A stretch of 64,000 nt of DNA from Microlunatus sagamiharensis (GTDB lineage Bacteria; Actinomycetota; Actinomycetes; Propionibacteriales; Propionibacteriaceae), in the NCBI RefSeq assembly GCF_900105785.1, contig NZ_LT629799.1:3534001-3598000 (forward strand), given 5' to 3'. Below are positions 7,872 through 17,208 of the stretch, in pieces (within the stretch, counting starts at the first letter, position 1; each line of letters begins with the position of its first letter). Made by a program: the position numbers and the translations under genes. Below the pieces are notes generated by a model. That model ran no database searches. It was not told the origin of the DNA and saw only the letters and a list, made by a program, of their open reading frames with translations.

Positions 7872-10800
7872 CTAGTCGGTGAACACCCCGATACCGGGTC
7901 CCAGGTGCTCGTACTTGGTCTGGTGCATGTCCCATTGTCGTTGGGTGGTGATGTCCCACCAGCGACCGGTCTGGAAGTCCATCACGTCGGGCCCGTAGTG
8001 GCCGGCCGGCGTCGTGTAGAGGTGCTGCAGGTCGGGGTCCGCGTCGATGTACCCCTTGGCCTGGCGGTCGATCATCGTCCCCCGGGTCGCGGAGGCCACC
8101 CGCGGGTTGTTCAGGTTGGCCAGCTCCCTGCGCGACGCCGCGATCGCCTGGTTGTCGAAGTCGGCCTTGGCCGCCGCCACGTGGTCGGCGATCCGCGCCG
8201 TGTCGTGGTCGACCGGGCTCGGTCGCGCCGGCACCGCGGGCACGTCGTCGAGGGTGCGGACGGCGGTCGACCCCGCTCCCTGCGTGGCGGCGCTCGAGCC
8301 GGCGCCGGAGGCCGTCGCGCGGGCGCCCGAGCTCGCGAGCGTGCTGATGCCGTGGGCGGCTGCCCCGCCGGCGCCGCCCGTGACCCCGCCGACGACGGTC
8401 CCCGCGGCGGTGCTCTGCACGAAGCCGGTGACCGAGTGCGGGCCCGGCCCGACGAGGTAGCTGCCGCCGCCGTTCACCGCGCCCTCGGCGGCGCCCCCCG
8501 CGGCACCGGCCGCCATCATCCCGCGCAGGCCCGTGCCCGCTGTCCGGGCGACCGCACCGCCGACCCCGAAACCGACCGCACCGGCCGCGCCGGAGATCGC
8601 GACCTGGCCCCAGTTGACCTCGCCGGTCGTCGCCTTCTGGATGATCGTGTCGGCGCCGGCCGAGATCAGCATGACGCCGACCGGACCACCGACGCCGGTC
8701 GCGACGAGGACGCCGCCGGCGACGACCATCGCGCCGCCGGCGACGTACTCCCAGTTGTCCTTCAGCCATCCGCCGACCGCGCTGGTCGCCGCCCTGAACG
8801 TGCCCCCGATGCCGTTGTCGTCGCGGTACTGCTGCAGCTCCGCGTCGGTCACCGGTCGCAGGCCCGCCGGGTCGAGGGCGTGCACGGGGTCGTTCCCGGC
8901 GTAGGCGTACGGGTTGCCCGACCAGCCCGCACCCGTCACCGGGTCGAGCGGGTCGACGGACAGGAAGCCGTGGGTGGCCGGGTCGAAGACCCGGGCACCC
9001 ATCCACTCCAGCCCGTCCACGCTGACCTCGCCCGAGGCCCCGACGGACGTCGCCCCGAGGTCGGCCACGGTCGCGGCCGGCGCGACGGCGCTCCACGGGT
9101 CGGCGGTCGTGGCCCGGCCGGTGCGCCAGCCGGGTGCGGTCCAGGAGGACCCGTCGGGTCCGCCCACGCCGGTCACCGCACCGGTCCCGAGCACGGAGGT
9201 CTCGCCCACCAGGACCGGAGCGCCGACGAAGGCGGCCGTGTCCCAGAACAGCTCGGTGCCGTCCACCGAGGCCAGCTCCCCGAGCGCGTCGGTGTGCACC
9301 CGCGTCCGCCGGACCCCGTCACCGGAGCGCCGGACGATGCCGGTCAGGTAGCCGCTGGGGTTCCAGACGAGCTCGGTGGCCGTCCCGCGGTCGTCCCGGG
9401 TGGACGTGCGACGCCCTGAGGCGTCGTAGGTGTGGGTCGTCCGCCTCCCGGCGGCGTCCGCCGTCGCCAGCAGCTGGCCCGCCGCGTCGTGCACGTGCTC
9501 GAGCACCGAGGCCGCGTCACCGACGACGCGCGACTCGCGGGCGAGGCGGCCGGCGGCGTCGTACTCCCAGCGCTGCACGGAGGTGGTCGCGTCGGAGGTC
9601 GAGCGCACCTCGACGAGCTGGCTCGCACCGTCGTAGGTGTAGCGGGCGGTGCTGCTGCCCGCGGCGTCGGCCCGGCGGACGGCGCGCACCCGGCCGTCGT
9701 CGTCACGCTCGACCTCGGTCCGGGCCACCCCGGCTTCGTCGGTGACGCTGTGGGCGACCACGAACCCGTCGCGGTGCTCCCACGCCTGGATGAGCCCACC
9801 GGCCACCGCGGAGACGAGCCGGCCGGCCGCGTCCCGGTCGAAGGCGGCGCGCCCGAGCACCGAGTGGTCCACCGCGACGAGGCGTCCCGCGGCGTCGTAG
9901 CCGTACGAGGCCGACGCGCCGTCCGGGGTCGTCATCGACGTGCGGCGACCGTCCGCGTCGTAGGTCCAGCGGAGGGTCCGGCCGTCCCGGCTGCGGCGGA
10001 CGAGGTGGCCCCGGCCGTCCCACTCGAGCTCGTGCTCGACCCGCCGCTCGCCGGTGTCGTCGCTGACCCGGACCGTGCGCCGGCGCAGGTCGCGCGTCAG
10101 GGCGGTGACGGTGCGACCGTCGACGGCCATCGAGGCCGGTCGTCCCGCGCCGTCGTAGGTCCAGGTCGTCCGGCGCCCGTCCGGGCTCTCCTGCCAGACG
10201 AGCCGGCCGGCGGCGTCGTAGCCGGCGCGCGTCGTGCGCCCGACGGGGTCGGTCTCGGCGACGCAGCGGTTCATCGCGTCGAACACGCGCCGCGTCACGC
10301 CGCCCAGCGGGTCGGTGATCGTCGTCGCGCGGCCGTTGGCGTCGTACTCGTAGGTGGTCGTGCCGCCGTTGCCGTCGACCACGGCGACGAGCTGGCCGGC
10401 GTCGTCGTAGCGGAAGGTGCGCCGGCCGAGGCGCGGCTCCTCGGTCGCGACGACGCGGCCGGCCAGGTCGTGCTCCCAGCGCAGCGTGCCCGCGCCGGGC
10501 GCGCGGTGGAGGACGACGCGCCCGCAGACGTCGTAGGTCGTCCGCGCCACCTCACCGGTCGGCAGGGTCTGGGTCACCGGGCGGCTGTCGAGGTCGTAGC
10601 CGATGGTCGTGACGGCGCCCAGGGGGTCGGTGATGCGCGCAAGCCGGCCGCACGCGTCGTACGCCCGGCGGGTCACGGCACCCGTGGGACTGGTCACGGC
10701 CAGGACCCGGCCGGCGGCGTCGCGCTCGACCAGGGTCAGGCCGCCGTCCGCGTCGAGGGCCTCGACGGGTCGCCCGCAGCGGTCGTAGGTGTAGACGGCG

Positions 10801-13484
10801 GCCGTCCCGTCCGGCTGCCCGACGCTGGTCGCCCGACCGAGCGGGTCGACCACGAGCACGGCGGAGCCGCCCTCGTCACCGACCTCGGCGCGGCCCGCGG
10901 CGACGTCGACGTCGACCCCGGTGCGGACGCCGGTGGGGTCGATGCTCGCGAGGGCGTGGCCGGCCGCGTCGCGCTCCTCGCGCCAGACGCCCCCGGTGGG
11001 GTCGGTCGTCGCGACCAGGCGCGAGAGCGCGTCGTGGGCGAACTCCCACCGCGACCCGTCGGGGAGCGTCACCGTCGCCAGGTTGCCGAGGTCGTCGAGC
11101 TGGCGGTCGAGGCGCCGGCCGAGCGGGTCGACGGTCGCCGTCTCCTCGCCGTGCGTGCCGCGCTCGAGCGTGGTGCGCGCGCCGAGCGGGTCGACGGTCG
11201 CGACCCGGCGGCCGGCCGCCGTGTGCTCGTGGCGCCAGGTGCCGCCGTCGGGGTCGGTGCGCTCGGCGAGCAGGCCCGTCGCCTCGTCGTAGGCGTACGT
11301 CGTGCGGTGCCCCGACGGCGTGATCGCGGCGGTCACCCGGCCGAGCGCGTCCCGCTCGAGGCGCGCGGTGGCGCCGTCGGCGTTGGTCGTGCCGACCAGG
11401 TCGCCGCGCTCGTCGTAGGTGAGGCGGACCACGACGCCGGTCGGGTCGACGACCTCGGTGAGCAGGCCGTCCGTCCAGGTCAGGCGGGTGAGGCCGCCCT
11501 CGGGGTCGGTCACCGTCGACGGGTTCCGGAACCTGCCCTCGTACGCGTACCCGGTGACCGCACCCTGCTCGGCCACCACGGTGGTGACGCGGTCGAGCTC
11601 GTCGTAGCCGTAGGTGAGGTCGGCGCCCGAGGGCGTGACCGTGCGGACCCGGCGGCCGCGCTCGTCGTAGGCGTGGACCGTCGTGGCCCCGTCGCGCTCG
11701 GTGAGCAGCACCGGGTTGCCCCAGCGGTCGTACGAGGTGGACTGGCGCCGCTCCTCGGCGTCGACGACACCGACCAGGCGGCCGCGCTCGTCGTGGATCC
11801 AGGTGTTGGAGCGCGAGCCGTCCTCGTCGGAGACGACGGTGACGCGGCCGGGGAGGTAGACGAAGCGCGTCGTGCGGCCGAAGGGCGAGCGCTGGCGGGT
11901 GACCCGGCCCTGCGCGTCGTAGACGTTCTCCGCCTCCACCACGCCGTCGGCGTCGACCACGGCGGCCACCAGGCCGTCGTCGCCCCAGCGGTAGGTCCGC
12001 GTCCCGCCGGCGCCGGTCGCCGCGACCAGGCGGGCCTCGGCGTCGTAGGCGTACGCCACGCTGCGGCCGTCGGCGGTGCGGGCACCGACCACGCGGTCCG
12101 CGGCGCCTGCCTCGCCGCCCAGGCCCCAGACGAGCTCGACCCACTGACCCCTGGCGTGCGTCAGCCGGAGGACCCGGCCGGCCTCGTCGCGGGTGACCTC
12201 GACGTACGCCCGGGCCGCGCGCGGGCCGGTCCCGTACGCCCGCAGGTCGCCGCCGTCGCCGAGGCGCCACCACGAGCCCTCGTTGCCGGTGACGACCAGC
12301 TCGCCGGTGGCCTCCTCGCGCCCCAGCCACAGGCTCTCGCCGACCGCGCGGTCCCAGCCGGTGCCGAGGCGCGGGAAGAAGATCTGGCGGCCGTCGGGCA
12401 GCACCAGGCGGGCGCGCTCGTCGTCGAGCCGCAGCCCGGCCTCGACGACCGAGGACCAGCCCGGGCCGAAGGCTCCCGCACCCGGGGCCTCGGGCGTCTG
12501 CGTGGCCTCGGTGCGGAACGAGTTGTACGTGCGCGACAGCACCAGCGTCGACGCGGCGCCCGGGAACACGACGTCGGTCTCGGTCTCGACGAAGTTGCCG
12601 GTCGCGGTGTTGACGGGGTCGTCGGCGTAGCCGGACGTCGGCGGGTGGCCCTGCGCCTGGACGGCGTCGATGACGAGGTCCTGGCGGGTGACGGTGACGT
12701 TCGCGGCCTGCAGCGCGGCCTGGACGGCGCTGTTCGACAGGGTCGAGACCTCCCCCTCGCCGCCGGCGGCCTTGAAGGCGTCGGCGACCGTGGTCGCCCA
12801 GGTCACGTCGATGTCGTTGGCGCTCAGCCAGGCGTCGAAGCCGGTGAAGACGCCCGACGCGCTCAGCGTCCCCCAGCGGCAGCGGGCCTGGAAGTTCTGG
12901 TACGCGGTCCGCAGCGCGGCGGGCCGCGGGCGCAGCGTGTCGTTCGCGCCCTTCGACCCGGTGGCGAAGGTGCGCAGGTTCGACGGGCGGGCCGAGGAGG
13001 TCCCGCCGCCGCCGGAGGAGCCGCCGCCGGGCGCCGGGGTCTCGCGCGACCGGTTGACCGCGGGCGACACCGCGACCGAGATCGGGTCCGCGGGCGGGCC
13101 CACGGGCGGGTCGTCGCCGCCGGTCGCCCAGTCCCAGCCCTGCTCGAGCAGGTTGCGGTTGTCGTGCTCCTTCTTCCACTCCCGCGCCTTCTGGCGGCGC
13201 TCCTGCTCCTTGTGCGCCTCCTCCTTGAGCCGCTCGGCCGCGGTGGCGACCTCGCGCAGGCGGTTGGCGAGCTCGGTCGCGTCGCCCGCCGCGGTCTGGG
13301 CGTTCGCCTTGAAGAGCTCGGAGAAGTGCCCCTTGAAGTCGGTCATCGCCGTCGTCACCCACGACGAGCGCTGCCCGGCCTGGGCGTCGACCGCCGAGGC
13401 CGCCGAGCGGCAGGCGGTGATGAGCGCGGTGGCCGTCCCCTCGTCGAAGGGGACGTCCTCCTCGATGGCACCCAGGTCAGGCAT
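7872..13484 (-). CDS. RHS/YD-repeat polymorphic toxin with type VII-type N-terminus
   Basis: 1870 residues from the ATG at 13484, chosen for its GGAGGA site; the frame opens 12 codons earlier. Residues 1 to about 120 form a helical WXG100/LXG-like region, then a Pro/Gly-rich linker. A DUF6531-type block follows (DPVNTATGNFVETETDVVF), then more than twenty YD repeats (about 420-1500; YDAAGRL, YDERGR, DPLGR variants) building the RHS cage. The cage closes with NPYAYAGNDPVHALDPAGL, the conserved cleavage region. After it come a Gly-rich hydrophobic stretch (about 1560-1690) and a soluble tail ending in GPDVMDFQTGRWWDITT. That tail is the variable toxin domain and may be a PD-(D/E)xK-like nuclease, tentatively. 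A WXG100 gene is upstream and a candidate immunity gene downstream. Confidence 0.88.
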   Translation of the reverse strand: MPDLGAIEEDVPFDEGTATALITACRSAASAVDAQAGQRSSWVTTAMTDFKGHFSELFKANAQTAAGDATELANRLREVATAAERLKEEAHKEQERRQKAREWKKEHDNRNLLEQGWDWATGGDDPPVGPPADPISVAVSPAVNRSRETPAPGGGSSGGGGTSSARPSNLRTFATGSKGANDTLRPRPAALRTAYQNFQARCRWGTLSASGVFTGFDAWLSANDIDVTWATTVADAFKAAGGEGEVSTLSNSAVQAALQAANVTVTRQDLVIDAVQAQGHPPTSGYADDPVNTATGNFVETETDVVFPGAASTLVLSRTYNSFRTEATQTPEAPGAGAFGPGWSSVVEAGLRLDDERARLVLPDGRQIFFPRLGTGWDRAVGESLWLGREEATGELVVTGNEGSWWRLGDGGDLRAYGTGPRAARAYVEVTRDEAGRVLRLTHARGQWVELVWGLGGEAGAADRVVGARTADGRSVAYAYDAEARLVAATGAGGTRTYRWGDDGLVAAVVDADGVVEAENVYDAQGRVTRQRSPFGRTTRFVYLPGRVTVVSDEDGSRSNTWIHDERGRLVGVVDAEERRQSTSYDRWGNPVLLTERDGATTVHAYDERGRRVRTVTPSGADLTYGYDELDRVTTVVAEQGAVTGYAYEGRFRNPSTVTDPEGGLTRLTWTDGLLTEVVDPTGVVVRLTYDERGDLVGTTNADGATARLERDALGRVTAAITPSGHRTTYAYDEATGLLAERTDPDGGTWRHEHTAAGRRVATVDPLGARTTLERGTHGEETATVDPLGRRLDRQLDDLGNLATVTLPDGSRWEFAHDALSRLVATTDPTGGVWREERDAAGHALASIDPTGVRTGVDVDVAAGRAEVGDEGGSAVLVVDPLGRATSVGQPDGTAAVYTYDRCGRPVEALDADGGLTLVERDAAGRVLAVTSPTGAVTRRAYDACGRLARITDPLGAVTTIGYDLDSRPVTQTLPTGEVARTTYDVCGRVVLHRAPGAGTLRWEHDLAGRVVATEEPRLGRRTFRYDDAGQLVAVVDGNGGTTTYEYDANGRATTITDPLGGVTRRVFDAMNRCVAETDPVGRTTRAGYDAAGRLVWQESPDGRRTTWTYDGAGRPASMAVDGRTVTALTRDLRRRTVRVSDDTGERRVEHELEWDGRGHLVRRSRDGRTLRWTYDADGRRTSMTTPDGASASYGYDAAGRLVAVDHSVLGRAAFDRDAAGRLVSAVAGGLIQAWEHRDGFVVAHSVTDEAGVARTEVERDDDGRVRAVRRADAAGSSTARYTYDGASQLVEVRSTSDATTSVQRWEYDAAGRLARESRVVGDAASVLEHVHDAAGQLLATADAAGRRTTHTYDASGRRTSTRDDRGTATELVWNPSGYLTGIVRRSGDGVRRTRVHTDALGELASVDGTELFWDTAAFVGAPVLVGETSVLGTGAVTGVGGPDGSSWTAPGWRTGRATTADPWSAVAPAATVADLGATSVGASGEVSVDGLEWMGARVFDPATHGFLSVDPLDPVTGAGWSGNPYAYAGNDPVHALDPAGLRPVTDAELQQYRDDNGIGGTFRAATSAVGGWLKDNWEYVAGGAMVVAGGVLVATGVGGPVGVMLISAGADTIIQKATTGEVNWGQVAISGAAGAVGFGVGGAVARTAGTGLRGMMAAGAAGGAAEGAVNGGGSYLVGPGPHSVTGFVQSTAAGTVVGGVTGGAGGAAAHGISTLASSGARATASGAGSSAATQGAGSTAVRTLDDVPAVPARPSPVDHDTARIADHVAAAKADFDNQAIAASRRELANLNNPRVASATRGTMIDRQAKGYIDADPDLQHLYTTPAGHYGPDVMDFQTGRWWDITTQRQWDMHQTKYEHLGPGIGVFTD

Positions 13485-13628
13485 GCGGATCCTCCGAGCG
13501 GTTCGGGCGCGCAGCACCACGGGGCCGCGCGGCGGCCGGGCTGCGTCGGTGACGCGATGGCGGGTGGAGCAGAGATGGTGGAGCGAGGAGCACGGGCGGC
13601 GCGCAGAGAGGCGCTGCCTCGATGGCCG

Positions 13629-13671
13629 GGACCGGGGCCGGGTCGCAGGTGCTGCGACCCGGCCGGGGTCC
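13629..13671 (-). terminator. Intercistronic hairpin between the WXG100 and RHS genes
   Basis: A 13-bp stem (13636-13648 with 13652-13664) on a 3-base loop is extended past a GG/GG internal loop by 5 more pairs (GGACC/GGTCC). It lies in the 226-base gap after the WXG100 stop. It could terminate most transcripts there and so keep RHS expression below that of its small partner. Confidence 0.6.
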
Positions 13672-13710
13672 GGTGGCCGGGGGACGCCGCGTACGGGCGT
13701 CCCGGGCGGA

Positions 13711-13995
13711 CTAGCTGCCGCCGCCGGCGGTCATGATGTTGCTGGAGATCTGCTGGAGCTGGCCGCGGAGCTCCTCGAGCTCGGTCTTGGCCTTGTCGAG
13801 CGCCGACTTGGTCTCCGGCCAGGTGGAGCTGCGGAACCGCTCGGCGAGGGGACCGTCCCAGTTGTTGGGGTCGGACAGGGCCTGGCCCTGGGTGTTGAGG
13901 TTGTTGATCTCGTTGGTGAGGCCGCCGTTGATGATCGACTGCATCTGCGTGATGGCCGACTTGGCCTGCTCGCTGGAGAGAACGCGTCCGGACAT
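13711..13995 (-). CDS. WXG100-family (EsxA-like) protein
   Basis: 94 residues predicted to form a helical hairpin with the central WDG motif (NNWDGPLAERFRS), matching the WXG100 family in length and layout. Such proteins are secreted by, or act as chaperone partners for, type VII (ESX) secretion substrates. It sits 226 bases upstream of the RHS gene, whose own N-terminus is WXG100/LXG-like, so the two probably pair for export. No ESX machinery gene (EccC and others) lies in this window. The start is the ATG at 13995 behind GGGAAG. Confidence 0.85.
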   Translation of the reverse strand: MSGRVLSSEQAKSAITQMQSIINGGLTNEINNLNTQGQALSDPNNWDGPLAERFRSSTWPETKSALDKAKTELEELRGQLQQISSNIMTAGGGS

Positions 13996-14170
13996 GTGAA
14001 CCCACTTCCCGGCCGGCCCGTGCCGACCACCCTCGATGGACTAGTAGCCAGGCTCAGGACCCGACTTCGCCTGATCCTGGCAGAACCAGGGGTCACCCCC
14101 CGCGCCCTCAGCAGAAGCACGGGAACTCTTCATCGAGCCGCCGTACGCCCGTCATCGAGGGACCTCCGGG

Positions 14171-14860
14171 TCAGAAGCGCCGGAGCCCGTCGACGACCAG
14201 GACGAGGCCGACGAGCACGAGCACGACGGCGGTGATGGTCCGGCCGTGGGTGTCGAGCCAGTCCTGCGCCGCCTCCAGCCAGCGGCGGGTGCGTGACGGC
14301 GCCGCGTACGTCGCGAGCACCGGGAGCAGGACCGAGGACGACGCGATCGCGAGGTAGACGAGCAGCACGATCACGGCCTCGGGGATGGGCATCGACCCCG
14401 CCCGCACGACCACGCCCGACGAGAGGCCGAGCACGAGGCCCTTGGGCTGCAGGTCGACGATCACGCTGGTCAGGAAGACCGCCGGCAGCGACGCCTCCCC
14501 CAGCCGGCGCTGCCAGGCCGGCTCCTCCTTCGTGCGCGCGACCTCCCGCCGGACCCAGGTCACCGCGCCCACGACGACGAGCGCGACGCCGGCGAACACC
14601 TCCGCCCCGGCCACGACGGGCCCCTCGAGCGTCGGCGCCGATCTGGGCGTTGGCAGCGCCCGTGCGCCAGCGACGAAGGCCACGGTGATCAGCGCGAGCC
14701 CGAAGACCCGGCCCACCACGAAGGCCCACACGCGGGCCATGCCGGAACCCGCCAGCAGCAGCACGACGACCCCGGTCACCGGCAGCCAGCTGAAGGCCCC
14801 CGCCAGGCCGAGCGGGATGAGCGCCCCCAGGGTGTCCCAGAAGCCTGGCTGGTCGGTCAT
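14171..14860 (-). CDS. GAP/Sap family membrane protein (sulfolipid-1-addressing-like)
   Basis: 229 residues from the ATG at 14860 (MTDQPGFWDTL); the frame opens 20 codons earlier. Six hydrophobic segments alternate with short loops (LIPLGLAGAFSWLPVTGVVV ... VLVLVGLVLVVDGLRRF), and a charged cytoplasmic loop (VRREVARTKEEPAWQRRLGE) sits in the middle. This is the layout of the GAP/Sap family named for a mycobacterial glycolipid-addressing protein and related to small transporters. The substrate is unknown. It appears monocistronic. Confidence 0.65.
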   Translation of the reverse strand: MTDQPGFWDTLGALIPLGLAGAFSWLPVTGVVVLLLAGSGMARVWAFVVGRVFGLALITVAFVAGARALPTPRSAPTLEGPVVAGAEVFAGVALVVVGAVTWVRREVARTKEEPAWQRRLGEASLPAVFLTSVIVDLQPKGLVLGLSSGVVVRAGSMPIPEAVIVLLVYLAIASSSVLLPVLATYAAPSRTRRWLEAAQDWLDTHGRTITAVVLVLVGLVLVVDGLRRF

Positions 14861-15029
14861 GCTCGGTCCCCGTCGTGGGTCTTGGCTGCCGGAGCGGTCG
14901 CGGACCACGGCGCCGGACAACCATCCGCCCGGGCGCGTGATTCACGCCGTACCTCGTACGCGGTCGCGCCCGGGCTCCCGCCAGACCCATCCACGTCCGG
15001 CGCCGTGGCCCGCAACCCCTCCTTCGGGG

Positions 15030-15842
15030 TCACCGTCCGCTCGTTGCTGAGTCGGGCCTCGGCTCCGGCTCCTGGTCGCCGCGCTCGTCGCGCTCGGCTC
15101 CGTGGCGGGGGCGGTGGCTGTCGTAGAGGTGTGACTCGGGGAAAGTCCGCGCAGCCAACGCCCTGCCGACCATGATCACGGCGGCCTGGCGGAGGTTAGC
15201 GGCCTCGACCTGGGCACCGATGTCGGCGAGCGTGCCCTGGAGGACGGTCTCGGTCGGCTGGGAGGCGTTGCCGACGACGACGACCGGGCAGTCGGCGCCG
15301 TACGCGTCCACCAGGCTCTCGGCGAGCTCGCGGGTGCGGCGGACGGCGAGGTGGAGGACGAGGGTGGCGCGGGTCGCGGCGAAGGCGCTGAGGGCCTCGG
15401 TGTCGGGCATCGCGGTGGAGGCGGCCTGGGCGCGGGTGAGGACGACGGACTGCGCGACCTCGGGGACGGTCAGCTCGCGGCCGACGATCGCGGCCGCGGC
15501 GGCGTACGCGGGGACGCCCGGGGTGACGTCCCAGGGGACGCCGGCGGCGTCGAGACGCCGGGTCTGCTCAGCGAGGGCGGAGTAGAGCGAGGGGTCGCCG
15601 GAGCAGAGGCGGGCGACGTCGTGGCCGGCCTCGTGCGCGGCGACGAGGTGCGCGGTGATCTGGTCGAGGTCGAGGTGCTGGCTGTCGACGAGGGTGGCCC
15701 CGGGCGGGCAGTGGGAGAGGACGGCCTCGTCGAGGTAGGTGCCGGCGTAGACGCAGACGGGCGAGGTCTCGAGGAGGCGGACGGCGCGCAGGGTGAGGAG
15801 GTCGGCCGCCCCTGGGCCGGCTCCGATGAAGTGGACCGTCAC
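15030..15842 (-). CDS. cobM: Precorrin-4 C11-methyltransferase (CobM)
   Basis: 270 residues from the GTG at 15842, which overlaps the cobL stop (GTGA) and gives the expected N-terminus VTVHFIGAGPGAADLLT. Tetrapyrrole methylase motifs follow: PVCVYAGTYLDEAVL, DVARLCSGDPSLYSA, WDVTPGVPAYAAAAA and ATLVLHLAVRRT. It methylates C-11 of precorrin-4 to give precorrin-5. The last 30 or so residues are charged and low-complexity, longer than in typical CobM. It is translationally coupled to cobL. Confidence 0.93.
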   Translation of the reverse strand: MTVHFIGAGPGAADLLTLRAVRLLETSPVCVYAGTYLDEAVLSHCPPGATLVDSQHLDLDQITAHLVAAHEAGHDVARLCSGDPSLYSALAEQTRRLDAAGVPWDVTPGVPAYAAAAAIVGRELTVPEVAQSVVLTRAQAASTAMPDTEALSAFAATRATLVLHLAVRRTRELAESLVDAYGADCPVVVVGNASQPTETVLQGTLADIGAQVEAANLRQAAVIMVGRALAARTFPESHLYDSHRPRHGAERDERGDQEPEPRPDSATSGR

Positions 15843-17077
15843 CGGGCCGGGTCCTCCTGGCGCGTGCCGTCGGCGGAGGGGGTGACGAGGCTCCACTGGA
15901 CGACCGGGCGGGCCGGGACCCAGCCGCGGAACCGTCCCAGCGGGCCGAGCGACTCGACCGAGAGGCGGGCGAGCTCGCCGCCGAGGCTCGCGTGCAGGTC
16001 AAGCAGCAGGGTCTCGGTCTCCACGGTGACGGCGTGCACGACGAGCCGGCCGCCGGGCTTGATCATGCTCAGCACCGTGTGGAGGAGGTTGGTGTCCGCG
16101 CCGCCGCCGACGAAGACGGCGTCGGGGGCGGGTAGCCAGGTGAGGGCGTCGGCGTTCACGCCGCTGATGACCTGCAGGCCGGGGACGCCGAGGTGGCGGG
16201 CGTTGCGGGTGATCCGGGCGGCGCGCTCGCCGTCGCGCTCGACGGCGATGGCCCGGGAGCCGCGGACGGCACGGCACCACTCGATGGCGACGGAACCCGC
16301 ACCGGCCCCGAGGTCCCAGAGCAGCTCGTCACCGCTGGGGCGGAGGTGGGCGAGGGCGGCGGCGCGCACCACGCGCTTGGAGAGCTGGCCGTCGTTCTCG
16401 TACGCGTCGTCGGGCAGCCCGGGCACGGGCGAGCCGTCGGCCTCGGGCTGGTCGGTGGCGCAGGCGACGCAGACGACGTTCAGCGCGGGGACCTCGCCGT
16501 CGACGCCGGTCGCGGCGAGCGACTCGCGCCGCGTCTCCGCTGGCGTCCCGAGGTCGCCGAGCACGGTGACGACGCTCAGGCCGAATCCGGCCTCGCCGAG
16601 CACGCCGGCGATGGCGGCCGGGGTCCCGGCGTCACGGGACAGTGCGACGAGCCGGCGGCCGGGCGCGAGGAGCGGTCGCACCTCTTGGGCACCCTCGGAG
16701 GCGATACGGACGACGTCGAAGGTGGCGGCGTCCCAGCCCATCCGCGCCCCGGCGAGGGCGACGGAGGAGACGGCCGGGTGGACGCGGACGGCGTCGGTGC
16801 CGAGCAGGTCGACCAGCGTCGACCCGATCCCGGCGACGAGCGGGTCACCGCTGGCCAGGGCGACCACGCGACGATCGGAATAAGCGTCGAGGAAGCCGGG
16901 CAGCTGCGGGCGCAGCGGGCTCGGCCAGGCGTGCCGCTCCTGCCCCTCGACCTCGGGGACGAGACCCAGGTGGCGCGGTGCTCCGAGGAGCACCTCGGCC
17001 GAGGTGACGAGGTCGCGCTCGGCCTCCCCGAGTCCCGACCACCCCACGGCGGGCAGCCCCACCACGTCCACGACCAC
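15839..17077 (-). CDS. cobL: Precorrin-6Y C5,15-methyltransferase, decarboxylating (CobL; CbiE-CbiT fusion)
   Basis: 412 residues from the GTG at 17077; a TTG at 17104 would add nine residues and neither start has a convincing ribosome site. The N-terminal half is CbiE-like methylase (VVALASGDPLVAGIGSTL, VHPAVSSVALAGARMGWD). The C-terminal half is CbiT-like with a class I SAM motif (LLWDLGAGAGSVAIEWCRA, AIAVERDGERAARITRNA). It methylates C-5 and C-15 of precorrin-6B and removes the C-12 acetate carboxylate. It overlaps cobM by 4 bases and forms a two-gene operon with it. Confidence 0.9.
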   Translation of the reverse strand: MVVDVVGLPAVGWSGLGEAERDLVTSAEVLLGAPRHLGLVPEVEGQERHAWPSPLRPQLPGFLDAYSDRRVVALASGDPLVAGIGSTLVDLLGTDAVRVHPAVSSVALAGARMGWDAATFDVVRIASEGAQEVRPLLAPGRRLVALSRDAGTPAAIAGVLGEAGFGLSVVTVLGDLGTPAETRRESLAATGVDGEVPALNVVCVACATDQPEADGSPVPGLPDDAYENDGQLSKRVVRAAALAHLRPSGDELLWDLGAGAGSVAIEWCRAVRGSRAIAVERDGERAARITRNARHLGVPGLQVISGVNADALTWLPAPDAVFVGGGADTNLLHTVLSMIKPGGRLVVHAVTVETETLLLDLHASLGGELARLSVESLGPLGRFRGWVPARPVVQWSLVTPSADGTRQEDPAR

Positions 17078-17208
17078 CCCGTCAGGGTAAGGATCCGCGC
17101 GCAACCCGCCGTCGACCTCGGAAGGCGTGGACGCGCCCGGGCTGGTCCGAGTGCCAGGTCATCGCCGCGCCGGCGCGGGCGGCCGACCTGGACCCGGCCG
17201 CCGGAGGG

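Noticed and set aside
9432-13736. A 1434-codon open frame on the + strand opposite the RHS gene, and similar long frames opposite other genes
   Set aside because: It mirrors the codon pattern of the RHS gene in high-GC DNA, has low-complexity Arg/Gly/Val/Asp-rich composition and no ribosome site. The YD-repeat frame on the - strand is clearly the real one.
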